DNA of 64,000 nt, taken from assembly GCA_913061235.1 (NCBI GenBank), contig CAJXTB010000001.1, forward strand, positions 310,001 to 374,000, in the 5' to 3' direction. This stretch comes from an uncultured Pseudomonadota bacterium. GTDB taxonomy: Bacteria; Myxococcota_A; UBA796; GCA-2862545. The position numbers and the translations under genes are program-made. Under the pieces are notes generated by a model. The model ran no database searches. It saw only the letters and a program-made list of their open reading frames with translations, and had not been told where the DNA came from. Below, piece after piece: positions 18,446-26,586 of this stretch (within the stretch, counting starts at the first letter, position 1; each line of letters starts with the position of its first letter).

Positions 18446-19327
18446 ATGACCCCTCAAATCATCCTCATCACAGGTGCCACCGCCGGTATCGGACGCCACG
18501 CTGCCTTGACCTTGGCACGCCGTGGACACACCGTCATTGCGACTGGGCGTCGTGAAGACGCGCTTGCCTCCCTGCAGACAGAGGCAGCGGGTCTGAACCT
18601 GACCACCCTCCGGTTGGACGTGACCGATGCCGAGAGCGTCAGTCAAGCCGTGGCAACGGTGGACGCGCAGACCGCAGGACACGGCCTGGACGTGCTCATC
18701 AACAACGCCGGATACGGACAGCTGGGTGCGGTTCTCGACGTAGACGATGCTCGCGTTCGCGCCCAGTACGAGACCAACGTCTTCGGCGTGCTCAACACCG
18801 TGCGCGCATTCGCCCCAGCAATGGTCCGCCGAGGGTCAGGACGCATTCTCAACGTGAGCAGCATTGGCGGCTTGTTCACTCTGCCCTTGTTCGGCGTGTA
18901 CAACTCGACAAAGTACGCCGTCGAATCCTTGTCAGACGCCCTGCGTCGTGAGCTTCGCCCCTGCGGTGTAGACGTTGTGATCATTGAGCCGGGCACCATC
19001 AACACGAACTTTAGCGGCACGGCCAAGGCCAGCGTGGACCGCGCGGACAGCGCATGGTCTGACGTGTACGCCACCGCCGAGAATAACTACGCATGGGCAG
19101 AGCGCATGGCGCCGGACCCCACGCCCATAAGTCACGTCATGACCAAGGCAATCGAGTCGCGTAGTCCACGTGCGCGCTACACAACTCCGTGGCGTGACAA
19201 GTTCGCTGTCCAGTTCATGAACCTGCTCCCCACGCGTCTGGCCGACGCTCTTGCATCCGCCTTCTTTGGTCTTGCGAAAGTCGACCCCGCACGTCTATCC
19301 CCAGCCCTGACTACCGAGGTCGCATAA
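18446..19327 (+). CDS. Short-chain dehydrogenase/reductase
   Basis: A 293-residue classical SDR. The cofactor motif is TGATAGIG near the N-terminus; an arginine after strand 2 (ATGRRED) favours NADP(H). NNAG, a catalytic serine (NVSSIGG), and Tyr-x3-Lys (YNSTKYAVE) are present, followed by PGTI and a C-terminal extension. This layout fits the group of SDRs acting on acyl or steroid-like alcohols and ketones. The ATG at 18446 follows TTGGAG. The stop overlaps the next gene start by 1 nt (TAATG), so it is coupled to the START-like protein. It is probably regulated by the adjacent TetR protein through the palindrome upstream. Confidence 0.88.
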   Translation: MTPQIILITGATAGIGRHAALTLARRGHTVIATGRREDALASLQTEAAGLNLTTLRLDVTDAESVSQAVATVDAQTAGHGLDVLINNAGYGQLGAVLDVDDARVRAQYETNVFGVLNTVRAFAPAMVRRGSGRILNVSSIGGLFTLPLFGVYNSTKYAVESLSDALRRELRPCGVDVVIIEPGTINTNFSGTAKASVDRADSAWSDVYATAENNYAWAERMAPDPTPISHVMTKAIESRSPRARYTTPWRDKFAVQFMNLLPTRLADALASAFFGLAKVDPARLSPALTTEVA

Positions 19328-19974
19328 TGCTCTTTCTACTTGCGCTTACTGCATTCGCCCAAGACCACGATGCCCTGGACAGCGCCGACTGGAAAGAGGT
19401 TGGCGACCGCCGTTCGGACGTTGGGTCGGTCCATCTGCGAAAGAGCACGGTTGACGAGGTGATGTGCATTGAGGGCACCGTGGACGTGCAAGCGACCACC
19501 GATGCCCTGCATGCCGTCACAACCCGCATGGTCACGTCTCCCGACTGGTCTTCCGCAGACCTGTCCGTGTCCGAAGAGCTCTCGCGGGACGGCGATAGCT
19601 TCGTGCTCTATCAGCACTTTGACAGCCCAGGCTGGACCTTATCGGCAGACCGCTTCTGGATTGTGCAAGGAGTGCCAGAGGTGCTCACCGCCACGTCAGC
19701 ACGCTACCGCTGGCATCGGGTTCCCGCATCCGACTGGCCCACCGCGGCAGAGAAGTCGGCTGCCCTCTCCCGAAATGCCGTAGAGATGCCGACCAACTAC
19801 GGAGAGTGGCTGTTCACCCAGAACGCCGGTGCGACGACGCTTCGCTACCGCGCATGTGCCGACATTGGTGGACGCGCTCCAACCGCATTGGTCACGTGGC
19901 TGACCACGCAACAGGTGCCCGACCTCATCGCTGAGCTGGCGACGGAGGCACTGCGCGCATCCGACGCAGGGTGA
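19327..19974 (+). CDS. START/SRPBCC-like lipid-binding protein, probably secreted
   Basis: A 215-residue protein. A short hydrophobic leader (MLFLLALTAFAQ) suggests export with cleavage after Ala-Phe-Ala. The body resembles a START/SRPBCC helix-grip fold: VGSVHLRKSTVDEVMCIEG, TRMVTSPDW, FVLYQHFDSPGW, RFWIVQG, and a long C-terminal helix (VPDLIAELATEALR). Such proteins bind hydrophobic ligands. It starts at the last base of the SDR stop codon, so the two are surely co-translated. An enzyme and lipid-binding partner under one TetR operator suggests handling of a hydrophobic metabolite, which is inference. Confidence 0.68.
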   Translation: MLFLLALTAFAQDHDALDSADWKEVGDRRSDVGSVHLRKSTVDEVMCIEGTVDVQATTDALHAVTTRMVTSPDWSSADLSVSEELSRDGDSFVLYQHFDSPGWTLSADRFWIVQGVPEVLTATSARYRWHRVPASDWPTAAEKSAALSRNAVEMPTNYGEWLFTQNAGATTLRYRACADIGGRAPTALVTWLTTQQVPDLIAELATEALRASDAG

Positions 19975-19982
19975 GGCCGCCG

Positions 19983-20411
19983 CTATTCCGTGGCGGTGTC
20001 TTCCAGCATCAGTCCACGCAGCTTCTCGCGCATCACGGGCGGGATGGGACTCGGCTTGTTCGCGTCGTAGTCTACAAGCACGACCACTCCAATGCCCTTG
20101 GCAACCAACGCGCCATCCGATGAGCGGTTGGCAAGATGACGCATGGTGAACGACGTGGTTCCAATGCGCTCAATGTACGCTTGCACGGCAATCGTGTTCG
20201 GCCACACGACCGGCAGGACAAAGTCACAGGTGGTGCTCGCCAGAATGGGGCCCACACCCTTCGCCGTTGTGGACTGCAGGCCAATGGCGTCAAACAGTGC
20301 AATGCGCGACTCCTCAAACCAGCGGAAGAAGTGTGCGTTGTTGACGTGCCCAAGCGCGTCCATGTCTCCCCAGCGAACTGGGGTCTCAATGCGAATCTCT
20401 GACTCACTCAC
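19983..20411 (-). CDS. 4HBT-type acyl-CoA thioesterase
   Basis: A 142-residue hot-dog fold protein of the YbgC/FadM type. The diagnostic motif is RWGDMDALGHVNNAHFFRWFEESR, seen here as WGDMDALGHVNN with the catalytic aspartate in the xxDxxGHVNN segment. A GTG at 20411 is preferred over an upstream GTG at 20426 because GGAGG lies 8-9 nt before it. It hydrolyses acyl-CoA or acyl-ACP thioesters in the cytosol; the chain length cannot be judged. It converges on the START-like gene, ending 8 bp after it, and may be functionally linked to the SDR-START lipid theme. Confidence 0.85.
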   Translation of the reverse strand: MSESEIRIETPVRWGDMDALGHVNNAHFFRWFEESRIALFDAIGLQSTTAKGVGPILASTTCDFVLPVVWPNTIAVQAYIERIGTTSFTMRHLANRSSDGALVAKGIGVVVLVDYDANKPSPIPPVMREKLRGLMLEDTATE

Positions 20412-20490
20412 AGCAGTGTCCTCCACTCGCCGGCTATCTCGCCATGCACTTCATTCCGACAATCGCGCGCTCGCGCGCTAAATAGACTGC

Positions 20491-21309
20491 ATGCGCACTT
20501 CACTCATGGCCACAGTCCTCCTCATGGGCTGCGCCTCCGAACAGACCATCCGCACCCAGTGCACCCTGCCTGGTCCGTGCTTCTGTGACGCCGATTGCGT
20601 GGAGCCAGACTCCGACGAACCCACAATTCAATGCCCCGCACCTCGGGTATACGACGTCCCAACCACCTACACCATCGACATTGGTGGCACCGGGTGCGAC
20701 GCGATTGTCGAGATGTGGGGCGGTGGTGGTGGTGGCGGTGTGGCCGAAGGCGGAGGGGGTGCCTACGCACAGGTGAATGTGTTCGATCTCCCTCGGTTGA
20801 CCATGCAAGTGGGCTTTGGTGGAGAGGGCGGCGGCGCACCGGACGGCGGTGGCGGCGGCGGCTCGGCAACCTGGGTGTACGAGCCAGGCATCGTCACGCT
20901 CGCTGTCGCAGCCGGCGGTGGTGGCGGTGCTGGCAGCGTGCCTCAAGAAGCGACCGAGGGATTCCCTGCCCCCGCGCAGACTGGAACGGATGGCGCCCCC
21001 GGCACCAGTGGAACGGGCAGCCTGGGTGGCACCGGTGGATTCGCGGCCGTTGGGTACGGAGGCAGAGGCGGTGACAGCAATGGTGGCGGCGGAGGTGGTG
21101 GAGGATCCACGCCCGGCATCGGTGGTGGTCCTGCCCAGCCCGGCACAACGGGTGGCTCCTGGAGCCGGGACAACAACGTCCGCCAACCTTCGGGGGTGCA
21201 AGTAGCGAATGCTGATGGTGCTGCGGGTGCGGGACGAGGCGGTGCGCCCAATACAGACGGGTCAGGAGGCCGCATCGTCATCCGATTTGAACCCCCTAGC
21301 GGCGGTTGA
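20491..21309 (+). CDS. Glycine-rich lipoprotein (ALK/LTK-type Gly-rich domain)
   Basis: A 272-residue lipoprotein with lipobox LLMGC (Cys14) and a Cys-containing segment (CTLPGPCFCDADC). A strand-rich lead-in (YDVPTTYTIDIGGTGCDAIVEMWGGG, in outline) runs into long poly-glycine loops, alternating with hydrophobic strands such as TLAVAAGGGGGAG and ending RIVIRFEPP. The pattern matches the glycine-rich domain first known from ALK/LTK receptors, now recognised in bacterial surface proteins, where polyglycine helices bundle. A larger protein with the same domain is encoded at 24648-26570. A role in the cell surface is inferred. Confidence 0.75.
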   Translation: MRTSLMATVLLMGCASEQTIRTQCTLPGPCFCDADCVEPDSDEPTIQCPAPRVYDVPTTYTIDIGGTGCDAIVEMWGGGGGGGVAEGGGGAYAQVNVFDLPRLTMQVGFGGEGGGAPDGGGGGGSATWVYEPGIVTLAVAAGGGGGAGSVPQEATEGFPAPAQTGTDGAPGTSGTGSLGGTGGFAAVGYGGRGGDSNGGGGGGGGSTPGIGGGPAQPGTTGGSWSRDNNVRQPSGVQVANADGAAGAGRGGAPNTDGSGGRIVIRFEPPSGG

Positions 21310-21382
21310 CAACGCCACGTTGAGCAGGGGAACTCGCACCAGCGTGCTCTACACGTTACACGGGCCGAAAATGGAGGGCCCC

Positions 21383-21535
21383 ATGGCCGGAAAGTCAGCG
21401 CGTCACCGCGCAAAGCTCAAAGCAAAGCACATGAAGAAGCGTTCGCGTGACTGTGGATTCTCCAAAGTCCGCAAGAAAGGTGGACGTGTCAAGCGTTCCG
21501 GCAAGCGTCCCGCTTCGGGTGTCTTGGTCGGCTAG
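21383..21535 (+). CDS. 50-residue highly basic protein
   Basis: A small protein with about 20 Lys/Arg residues (KSARHRAKLKAKHMKKRSR, SKVRKKGGRVKRSGKR). It starts at ATG 21383 with GGAGGG at 21373-21378, 4 nt upstream, and is followed by a textbook hairpin terminator at 21585-21611, which supports it being a real transcription unit. No family was recognised. Composition suggests nucleic-acid binding, for example with DNA or ribosomes, but this rests on charge alone. Confidence 0.65.
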   Translation: MAGKSARHRAKLKAKHMKKRSRDCGFSKVRKKGGRVKRSGKRPASGVLVG

Positions 21536-21584
21536 TCACCGCTGAGATCCACTAGGGTCTCACAGTGATTGCTTCACTTCAATG

Positions 21585-21611
21585 AGCCCCGATGCCCTGC
21601 GCATCGGGGCT
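21585..21611 (+). terminator. Rho-independent-like terminator
   Basis: Perfect 11-bp stem AGCCCCGATGC / GCATCGGGGCT with a 5-nt loop, followed by TGTTGTG. It lies 50 bp after the small basic protein gene and ahead of the convergent helicase gene. Confidence 0.85.
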
Positions 21612-21660
21612 TGTTGTGCGTGGGGTCTTCGGTCTTCACCCCCTCGGTCCTTGTCTCCTG

Positions 21661-23445
21661 TCAGGCCGACAACACGCCGTCCCAAGGTGGCTCGAAGACG
21701 CTCGCCAAGCCGCCAGCATTGGCGATGTCGTCGACCAGGGCTGCAAATCGCGGATGACCGCACAGCGTGGCACTGTCCCCTACCTGGAACAGGGCCCGAC
21801 GCGCACGGGTCAAGCTCACCGTCAGACGACGCGTGTCGGCAACGAACCCCAAGGCTGCGTCCCCGTTGGAGCGGACCCAGCTGACAATGATCACATCCCG
21901 TTCTCGACCTTGGTAGGCGTTGACGGTAGCGACCTCTACCCCAGGAAGAACCGCCTTTAGGCGAGCCACCTGTGCGCTGTATGGGGCAATGACTGCGATG
22001 GACGACCGCGCCACGCCGAGTGCTTCCAGCTCGCCAATCAACAGGCCCACCACCTGCGCCTCACCCGGGTTCGCCAGCGAGCGTGTGGCCGGGTCCATCA
22101 CCTCTGCCAAGCCGCTGCCAGCTGTATCAATGAACCATGTAGGTACGTCTGTCAGAGGCGCTGATAGGACGCTGGGTAGTCCACTCAGGGCCTGAATGCT
22201 CACGGATGAGTGGTCGGTATACGCGGGGCCGTACACCCGTTTCACCAACGCACGAATGCGGCCGTCCATGCGGTGCTGAACCGACAGCATGGGGGCTTCG
22301 AGTCCCGCCATCATCAAGCGCTCCAGGGCAGACATCTCCAAGGCGCTACCGGGCACACGGGTCACGGGCCCAAGCTGTTCCGGGTCGCCAACCACGATGA
22401 GTCGCTGCACCCATGGGACGGCGACCCATACCGCCGGCTCGGTCGCCTGTGTGGCTTCGTCAACAACCGCTGTGTGAGGCGTCGGCAGCTTCGATGCCCA
22501 ACGCCCAAGCGACCCAAACGTACACGCGATGACGTCCGCCCCTTGCAGGACATGGTCCTGGGCCTGCTCTGCGACGCCGCGCCTCTGCTGAATCAGACGC
22601 TTACGCTCGCGAAAGTCGGTCGCTCGGGAGATGTCTCGGTTCAACGCTGCCAGAGCGGCCGCAAATGGCCCTGTCTTCAGCCGGCTATCGAGCGACAAGG
22701 CTTCGACATCTGGGTGGATACGCGAGACAGCTCCCAGACGAACCACGTTGAGGCCCAGCTTGTGGGCCGTCAACGTCAAGTGATCCACGGCAGCGTTGCT
22801 GTCCGCCAGCGCCCAGGGTGTGTCGCCCCTGCGGACCAACTCCGCCAGCAACGCACCAATGACCCGAGTCTTACCTGTTCCAGGAGGTCCATGAATTGCG
22901 GCCAGCGCGTTCGCTCGTAGCGCATGGTCCGCGGCGGCGACCTGAGAACTGTTGAGCCCAGAGAGGGTGGCTCCTTCCTGTTCGGCCTCGTCCACCTCGG
23001 CGGTCAGCAGGGCACGGACCAAGGGGGTGTCGAGCTCGGACGCCCGCTCCAGAGCCTGCCGGTACCGAATCCAAGTCGACGGGTCTGCGCGTAGACCGAC
23101 GTCAATTCCCGCTCCAGAGTCCACGGGTTCGGAGAGCGTGATGTCGACAACACGACCGTCGTTGCCGCGACATCGGCCCGAGAGGACTTGCCCACCCACG
23201 GTCACAACAACGGAGTCACCACCGTCAATCCCGTCATGTAGCCAGACGCCCTTGGGGGCCCTCGCTACGATTCGGTACTGACGACCCGCCCAGTACCCTT
23301 CCTCAACGGTCAGGCGCGGAAAGGCCACTCCCGCGGCAATGCGTTCGTCCAGCGAGCATGTTGCCCAGTGAGCAAGCGCATCACGCTCGGCACGCTCCTC
23401 TTCCTTGAGGGCTGCATGCAGCTCAGCCAAGCGTGGAGGCATCAT
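21661..23445 (-). CDS. Superfamily 1 helicase (UPF1/IGHMBP2-like)
   Basis: A 594-residue AAA_11/AAA_12-type helicase. Motifs in order: Q-like LNSSQVAAADHAL, Walker A GPPGTGKT, Ia ADSNAAVDHL, motif II VVDEATQ, motif III VGDPEQLGPV, motif IV-like SVQHRM, then NAYQGRERDVII and SLTRARRALF. This order is that of the UPF1-like SF1B group, which unwinds RNA or DNA 5' to 3'. A beta-rich segment before Walker A (about 45-130) resembles the 1B/stalk region of IGHMBP2. Met1 or Met2 (23445/23442) may be used. It ends the minus-strand unit behind the SD-repeat lipoprotein, separated by 7 bp, so they may be co-transcribed by accident. Confidence 0.87.
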   Translation of the reverse strand: MMPPRLAELHAALKEEERAERDALAHWATCSLDERIAAGVAFPRLTVEEGYWAGRQYRIVARAPKGVWLHDGIDGGDSVVVTVGGQVLSGRCRGNDGRVVDITLSEPVDSGAGIDVGLRADPSTWIRYRQALERASELDTPLVRALLTAEVDEAEQEGATLSGLNSSQVAAADHALRANALAAIHGPPGTGKTRVIGALLAELVRRGDTPWALADSNAAVDHLTLTAHKLGLNVVRLGAVSRIHPDVEALSLDSRLKTGPFAAALAALNRDISRATDFRERKRLIQQRRGVAEQAQDHVLQGADVIACTFGSLGRWASKLPTPHTAVVDEATQATEPAVWVAVPWVQRLIVVGDPEQLGPVTRVPGSALEMSALERLMMAGLEAPMLSVQHRMDGRIRALVKRVYGPAYTDHSSVSIQALSGLPSVLSAPLTDVPTWFIDTAGSGLAEVMDPATRSLANPGEAQVVGLLIGELEALGVARSSIAVIAPYSAQVARLKAVLPGVEVATVNAYQGRERDVIIVSWVRSNGDAALGFVADTRRLTVSLTRARRALFQVGDSATLCGHPRFAALVDDIANAGGLASVFEPPWDGVLSA

Positions 23446-23452
23446 CAGCGAT

Positions 23453-24082
23453 CTACTGGGTTGTACCGCTGAAGCCGAAGTCGTTCAGGCACCAGACTTC
23501 GCCACCGTCCACCGGAATCGCTTCGAACGTTCTTGGGTCAATGACGGCTTCGATGAGCACAACACTCTCGAAAGTGCCCGCGAGGATCTGGCCATCTGCG
23601 TTCGGAGACCCGGTGAACACGATGTCACCCGACTGCGCCACGAAGGTCTTTTCGCAGGTGGAGGAATCCGAGCAGTCGGTAGCAATGCTCAGACAGATCT
23701 CACAGTCGTCAAAGTCGTCTCTCGGCGAGAAGGTGTGTGTGTTCGGCCCCACGGTCGCTCCGGCCGTGTAGAAAATCTCTAGGTTGAGACCGTCGTAGTT
23801 CGGGCTCGGTGCCGTAGTCGCGGTGTACAGGTCGTACCCAGTGATGTTGACGAAGTCCTCGTCCACTGGAACAAAGTTGGTCCGGTCGCACCCTTCAACA
23901 GATGTGTCGCTGTCGGTATCGCTGTCCGTGTCCGAGTCCGAGTCGCTGTCGGAATCCGAGTCACTGTCGGAGTCGCTGTCCGAGCCCAAGTCTGTGTCCG
24001 TTCCCGTACCAGCATCCGTGTCTGTGGTGTCGTCTGGGCAGGCCGTGAGCAAGAAAAGCAGGGACAAAGACAGGGCGCGCAT
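23453..24082 (-). CDS. Ser-Asp repeat lipoprotein of unknown function
   Basis: A 209-residue lipoprotein: signal peptide with lipobox LLTAC (Cys15), then an Asp-Ser/Asp-Thr stalk (about 19-60), then a compact domain with six cysteines (CDRTNFVPVDEDF, DDCEICLS, DCSDSSTC, EVWCL). The domain is not recognised. Even cysteine number suggests disulfides. GGAGG precedes the ATG. It belongs to the same architectural class as the lamin-tail lipoprotein at 13333-14382 but has a different head domain. Confidence 0.7.
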   Translation of the reverse strand: MRALSLSLLFLLTACPDDTTDTDAGTGTDTDLGSDSDSDSDSDSDSDSDSDTDSDTDSDTSVEGCDRTNFVPVDEDFVNITGYDLYTATTAPSPNYDGLNLEIFYTAGATVGPNTHTFSPRDDFDDCEICLSIATDCSDSSTCEKTFVAQSGDIVFTGSPNADGQILAGTFESVVLIEAVIDPRTFEAIPVDGGEVWCLNDFGFSGTTQ

Positions 24083-24133
24083 AAAGCCTCCAGCGGGAAT
24101 GGCGCGCCTCGTAGCCCGTCTTCGAGGTGCCGC

Positions 24134-24520
24134 CTAGCTCGGGGTCTCTCGATTGCGCATGTGAAGCGCAATCCGCGCAAAGTTCTCTTCCAGTTGGTCA
24201 CGAAGGCGCACATCTTCGACCTCTGCCGCCAGGGCAATGCGCATGCAGTGCATCCACTCCATGGCAGCGCGGTCATCGACGGCGAACGGCATGTGACGCA
24301 TGCGTAGGCGGGGGTGCCCGTACTTCTCTACGTACAGCGGGGGCCCCCCAGTCCAACCGCTCAAGAACTCGTACAACTTGTCCCGAGACACGCTCAAGTT
24401 CTTCGCATGCATGTCCCGCAGCGTCTTGACCGCCGGATCCGTGTCCATGACGTCGTAGAAGTGGTCCACCAGCGCACGGATTCGAGGTGCGCCGCCCATG
24501 GTTTCGAAGAGTGATTGCAT
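24134..24520 (-). CDS. Group II truncated hemoglobin
   Basis: A 128-residue globin of the TrHb2 (YjbI/GlbO) class. Features: the short N-terminus (LFETMGGAPRIRALVDHFYDVM, in outline), FLSGWTGGPPLYVEKYGHPRLRMRH, where GGP and YxxxxGHPxLRxRH are the family hallmarks and the last His is the probable proximal heme ligand, and Trp in EWMHCM at the G8 position. TrHb2 proteins bind O2/NO and help with oxygen or nitrosative chemistry. It is divergent from the large glycine-rich protein gene by 127 bp. No regulator is adjacent. Confidence 0.88.
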   Translation of the reverse strand: MQSLFETMGGAPRIRALVDHFYDVMDTDPAVKTLRDMHAKNLSVSRDKLYEFLSGWTGGPPLYVEKYGHPRLRMRHMPFAVDDRAAMEWMHCMRIALAAEVEDVRLRDQLEENFARIALHMRNRETPS

Positions 24521-24647
24521 GTGGGCGGCCTATCTCGCTCACAGCGGTGACCTCGACACGTGCAGCACCTTTGCACAGCGGTTCTTACCAATGCGCCACA
24601 ACTCACCGGAGATAATCCGCTATCATGCGACTGGTTCGGGGGTTTCT

Positions 24648-26570
24648 ATGCGTTTTGTTTCAGGTCTCGCCATTGCCATCAGCTGTTGCGTTTCGGTCGC
24701 CGCGTCTGCCTCTCCAACCGTCCATCAGGGACGAGTGTTGGACGCCGTGGGCACGCCCCAGCAAGGAAGCATGTCGCTCGAGGTCGCTCTGTACGAGGTG
24801 GTCGCCAACGGCAGTCCGGTGTGGTCAGAGCCGCACACCGTCCAGCTCGAGGACGGCTACTACTCGGTTCTACTCGGCGGAATCACCCCAATTCCCTTGG
24901 GGTTGCTGGACGGTCGAGACCTGTGGCTTCAGGTGAGTGCGGACGGCGTCGCGATGCCGCGTCAGGTATTCACCGAGGTCCCTCGCGCGACTGTTGCGTC
25001 GCACATTCCCACCCACTCAGTAGCGCCTGTGACCTGCTCAACTGCAGCCGTTGGTGCCGTCTACTTGGACACCGCGTTGTCGGTCCTTCGCGTCTGCAGC
25101 GGGGCCGAGTGGGTCTCGATTGGCGGAGGCGTTGTGGGGGGAGTCCAGCCTGTCGCGTTTGCTCCAGTCGCTGGCCTGGCTCCAAACACGGTTTCAACGT
25201 CCAACACGGTCACCCTGGACTCCATCGGAAGCTCCGTAACGGTGATTATCACCGGTGGTAGCGGAGCCTCTTCGGCATCGCTGATTCGCAACGGCGTCAA
25301 CACCAACAGCACCGAAGCCGTGTTCCAACCAGACGACACCCTCGCCATCCAGATGAGCGCTGCCCCCAGTCCAGATGCATTGTCGACGGCGGTGATCTAC
25401 GTCGGCGGCGTGACCACCGAGTGGCGCTTGTCCACGGGTGCCAATGCACAACCCACAGCACCGCTCGTTGCGGTGTCACCTGTGCGTCCCCTACCGACCG
25501 ACACGCTCGCTTGTGCCATCACAACACCCTCGACAGATTCCGACGGCGACACGGTGAGCTACAGCTATGAGTGGCTTCGAAACGGCGTAAGCACAGGCAT
25601 AACCACCCCAACTGTGGCCCCGAATAATACGTCTGAAGCAGACGAGTGGACCTGTACGGTCACCCCCAACGACGGCTACGAGGACGGGGCAACGGCAACC
25701 GCTGCTGGCCGCGTCGCACAACGCTTTGTCTATGGCTACTCGGGCAGCAACCAAGCCCATCAAGTGCCAGCTTGGGCCTCGGAAGTCACGGTCAAGGCAT
25801 GGGCCGGCGCCGGAGGTGGCGGTGCCGCTGAGAACGGGTCGCACGCGGGCGGTGCGGGTGGATACGTCTCCGGCCGCTTCTCGGTCTCGCCGGGAGAAAC
25901 GCTCACAGTCAAGGTGGGCCAAGGAGGCGACTACTCCTCCGGCTTCGGCTACGCAGCCTGGCCAAACGGCGGCTTCGGAAGCAGTCGAACCAGCTATTTC
26001 AGCGGTGGTGGAGGCGGACGCAGCGCGGTTGAACGCGGCTCCACAGAGCTGGCTGTCGCGGGTGGCGGCGGCGGCGCGGGCGGAACTGGCTGGAGCTGCG
26101 GAAGCAACAACCTCTTCGGCGGCGGCGGCGGCGGAACCGTGGGGGGCAGCGGAGGCTTCTGCCCAGGGTCGAACCGAAGCACGAACTGCCAAGGCGACGG
26201 CGGCACACAGTCTGCTGGCGGCGCATCGGGCACTGGATGCCCCTACAGCTACACCTCCTCTCCTGGCTCTCGTAATCAAGGCGGCCACGGCGGCCAGTTC
26301 GGCGCAGCGGCCAATGCAACGTATGGCAACGAGAACTGCGGTGGCGGCGGCGGAGACGGCTACTTCGGAGGCGGCTCGGCACAAGTTCACGCCGGTGGTG
26401 GTGGCGGTTCGAGCTACCTGATGCCGGGTGTCAGTGACGCGGTCCTACCAGACTCCAGCTCAACCACGTCGCCCCCAAACACCAGTGACGCAGACTACGG
26501 CGGCAACGCAGGACTCGGACGCACTGCAGCCACCGGGTTGAACGGACGGGTGGTACTCTGGGTCCACTAA
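24648..26570 (+). CDS. Large secreted glycine-rich protein (ALK/LTK-type)
   Basis: A 640-residue exported protein. The signal peptide runs to about residue 22 (CCVSVAASA). Residues 25-165 resemble the collagen-like/tail-fibre-style N-terminal module often starting HQGRVLDA. Residues 170-350 carry two Ig/cadherin-like segments (SYSYEWLRNGVSTG, WTCTVTPNDGYEDG). Residues 365-640 form a glycine-rich domain with long Gly runs, several cysteines and hydrophobic strands (VTVKAWAGAGGGGAA, TLTVKVGQGG). Start ATG 24648 was chosen since it alone gives a signal peptide. Its C-terminal domain is paralogous to the lipoprotein at 20491-21309. The next gene begins 16 bp downstream. Confidence 0.75.
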   Translation: MRFVSGLAIAISCCVSVAASASPTVHQGRVLDAVGTPQQGSMSLEVALYEVVANGSPVWSEPHTVQLEDGYYSVLLGGITPIPLGLLDGRDLWLQVSADGVAMPRQVFTEVPRATVASHIPTHSVAPVTCSTAAVGAVYLDTALSVLRVCSGAEWVSIGGGVVGGVQPVAFAPVAGLAPNTVSTSNTVTLDSIGSSVTVIITGGSGASSASLIRNGVNTNSTEAVFQPDDTLAIQMSAAPSPDALSTAVIYVGGVTTEWRLSTGANAQPTAPLVAVSPVRPLPTDTLACAITTPSTDSDGDTVSYSYEWLRNGVSTGITTPTVAPNNTSEADEWTCTVTPNDGYEDGATATAAGRVAQRFVYGYSGSNQAHQVPAWASEVTVKAWAGAGGGGAAENGSHAGGAGGYVSGRFSVSPGETLTVKVGQGGDYSSGFGYAAWPNGGFGSSRTSYFSGGGGGRSAVERGSTELAVAGGGGGAGGTGWSCGSNNLFGGGGGGTVGGSGGFCPGSNRSTNCQGDGGTQSAGGASGTGCPYSYTSSPGSRNQGGHGGQFGAAANATYGNENCGGGGGDGYFGGGSAQVHAGGGGGSSYLMPGVSDAVLPDSSSTTSPPNTSDADYGGNAGLGRTAATGLNGRVVLWVH

Positions 26571-26586
26571 ACCCGTAGGTTCACCG

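Noticed and set aside
20500-21201. Minus-strand open frame opposite the glycine-rich lipoprotein
   Set aside because: Antisense shadow of Gly codons. The plus strand has a signal peptide and lipobox.
25491-26390. Minus-strand Ala/Arg-rich open frame of about 300 residues
   Set aside because: Antisense of the glycine-rich coding region, where GGC/GGT repeats prevent stops. No start signal or domain.
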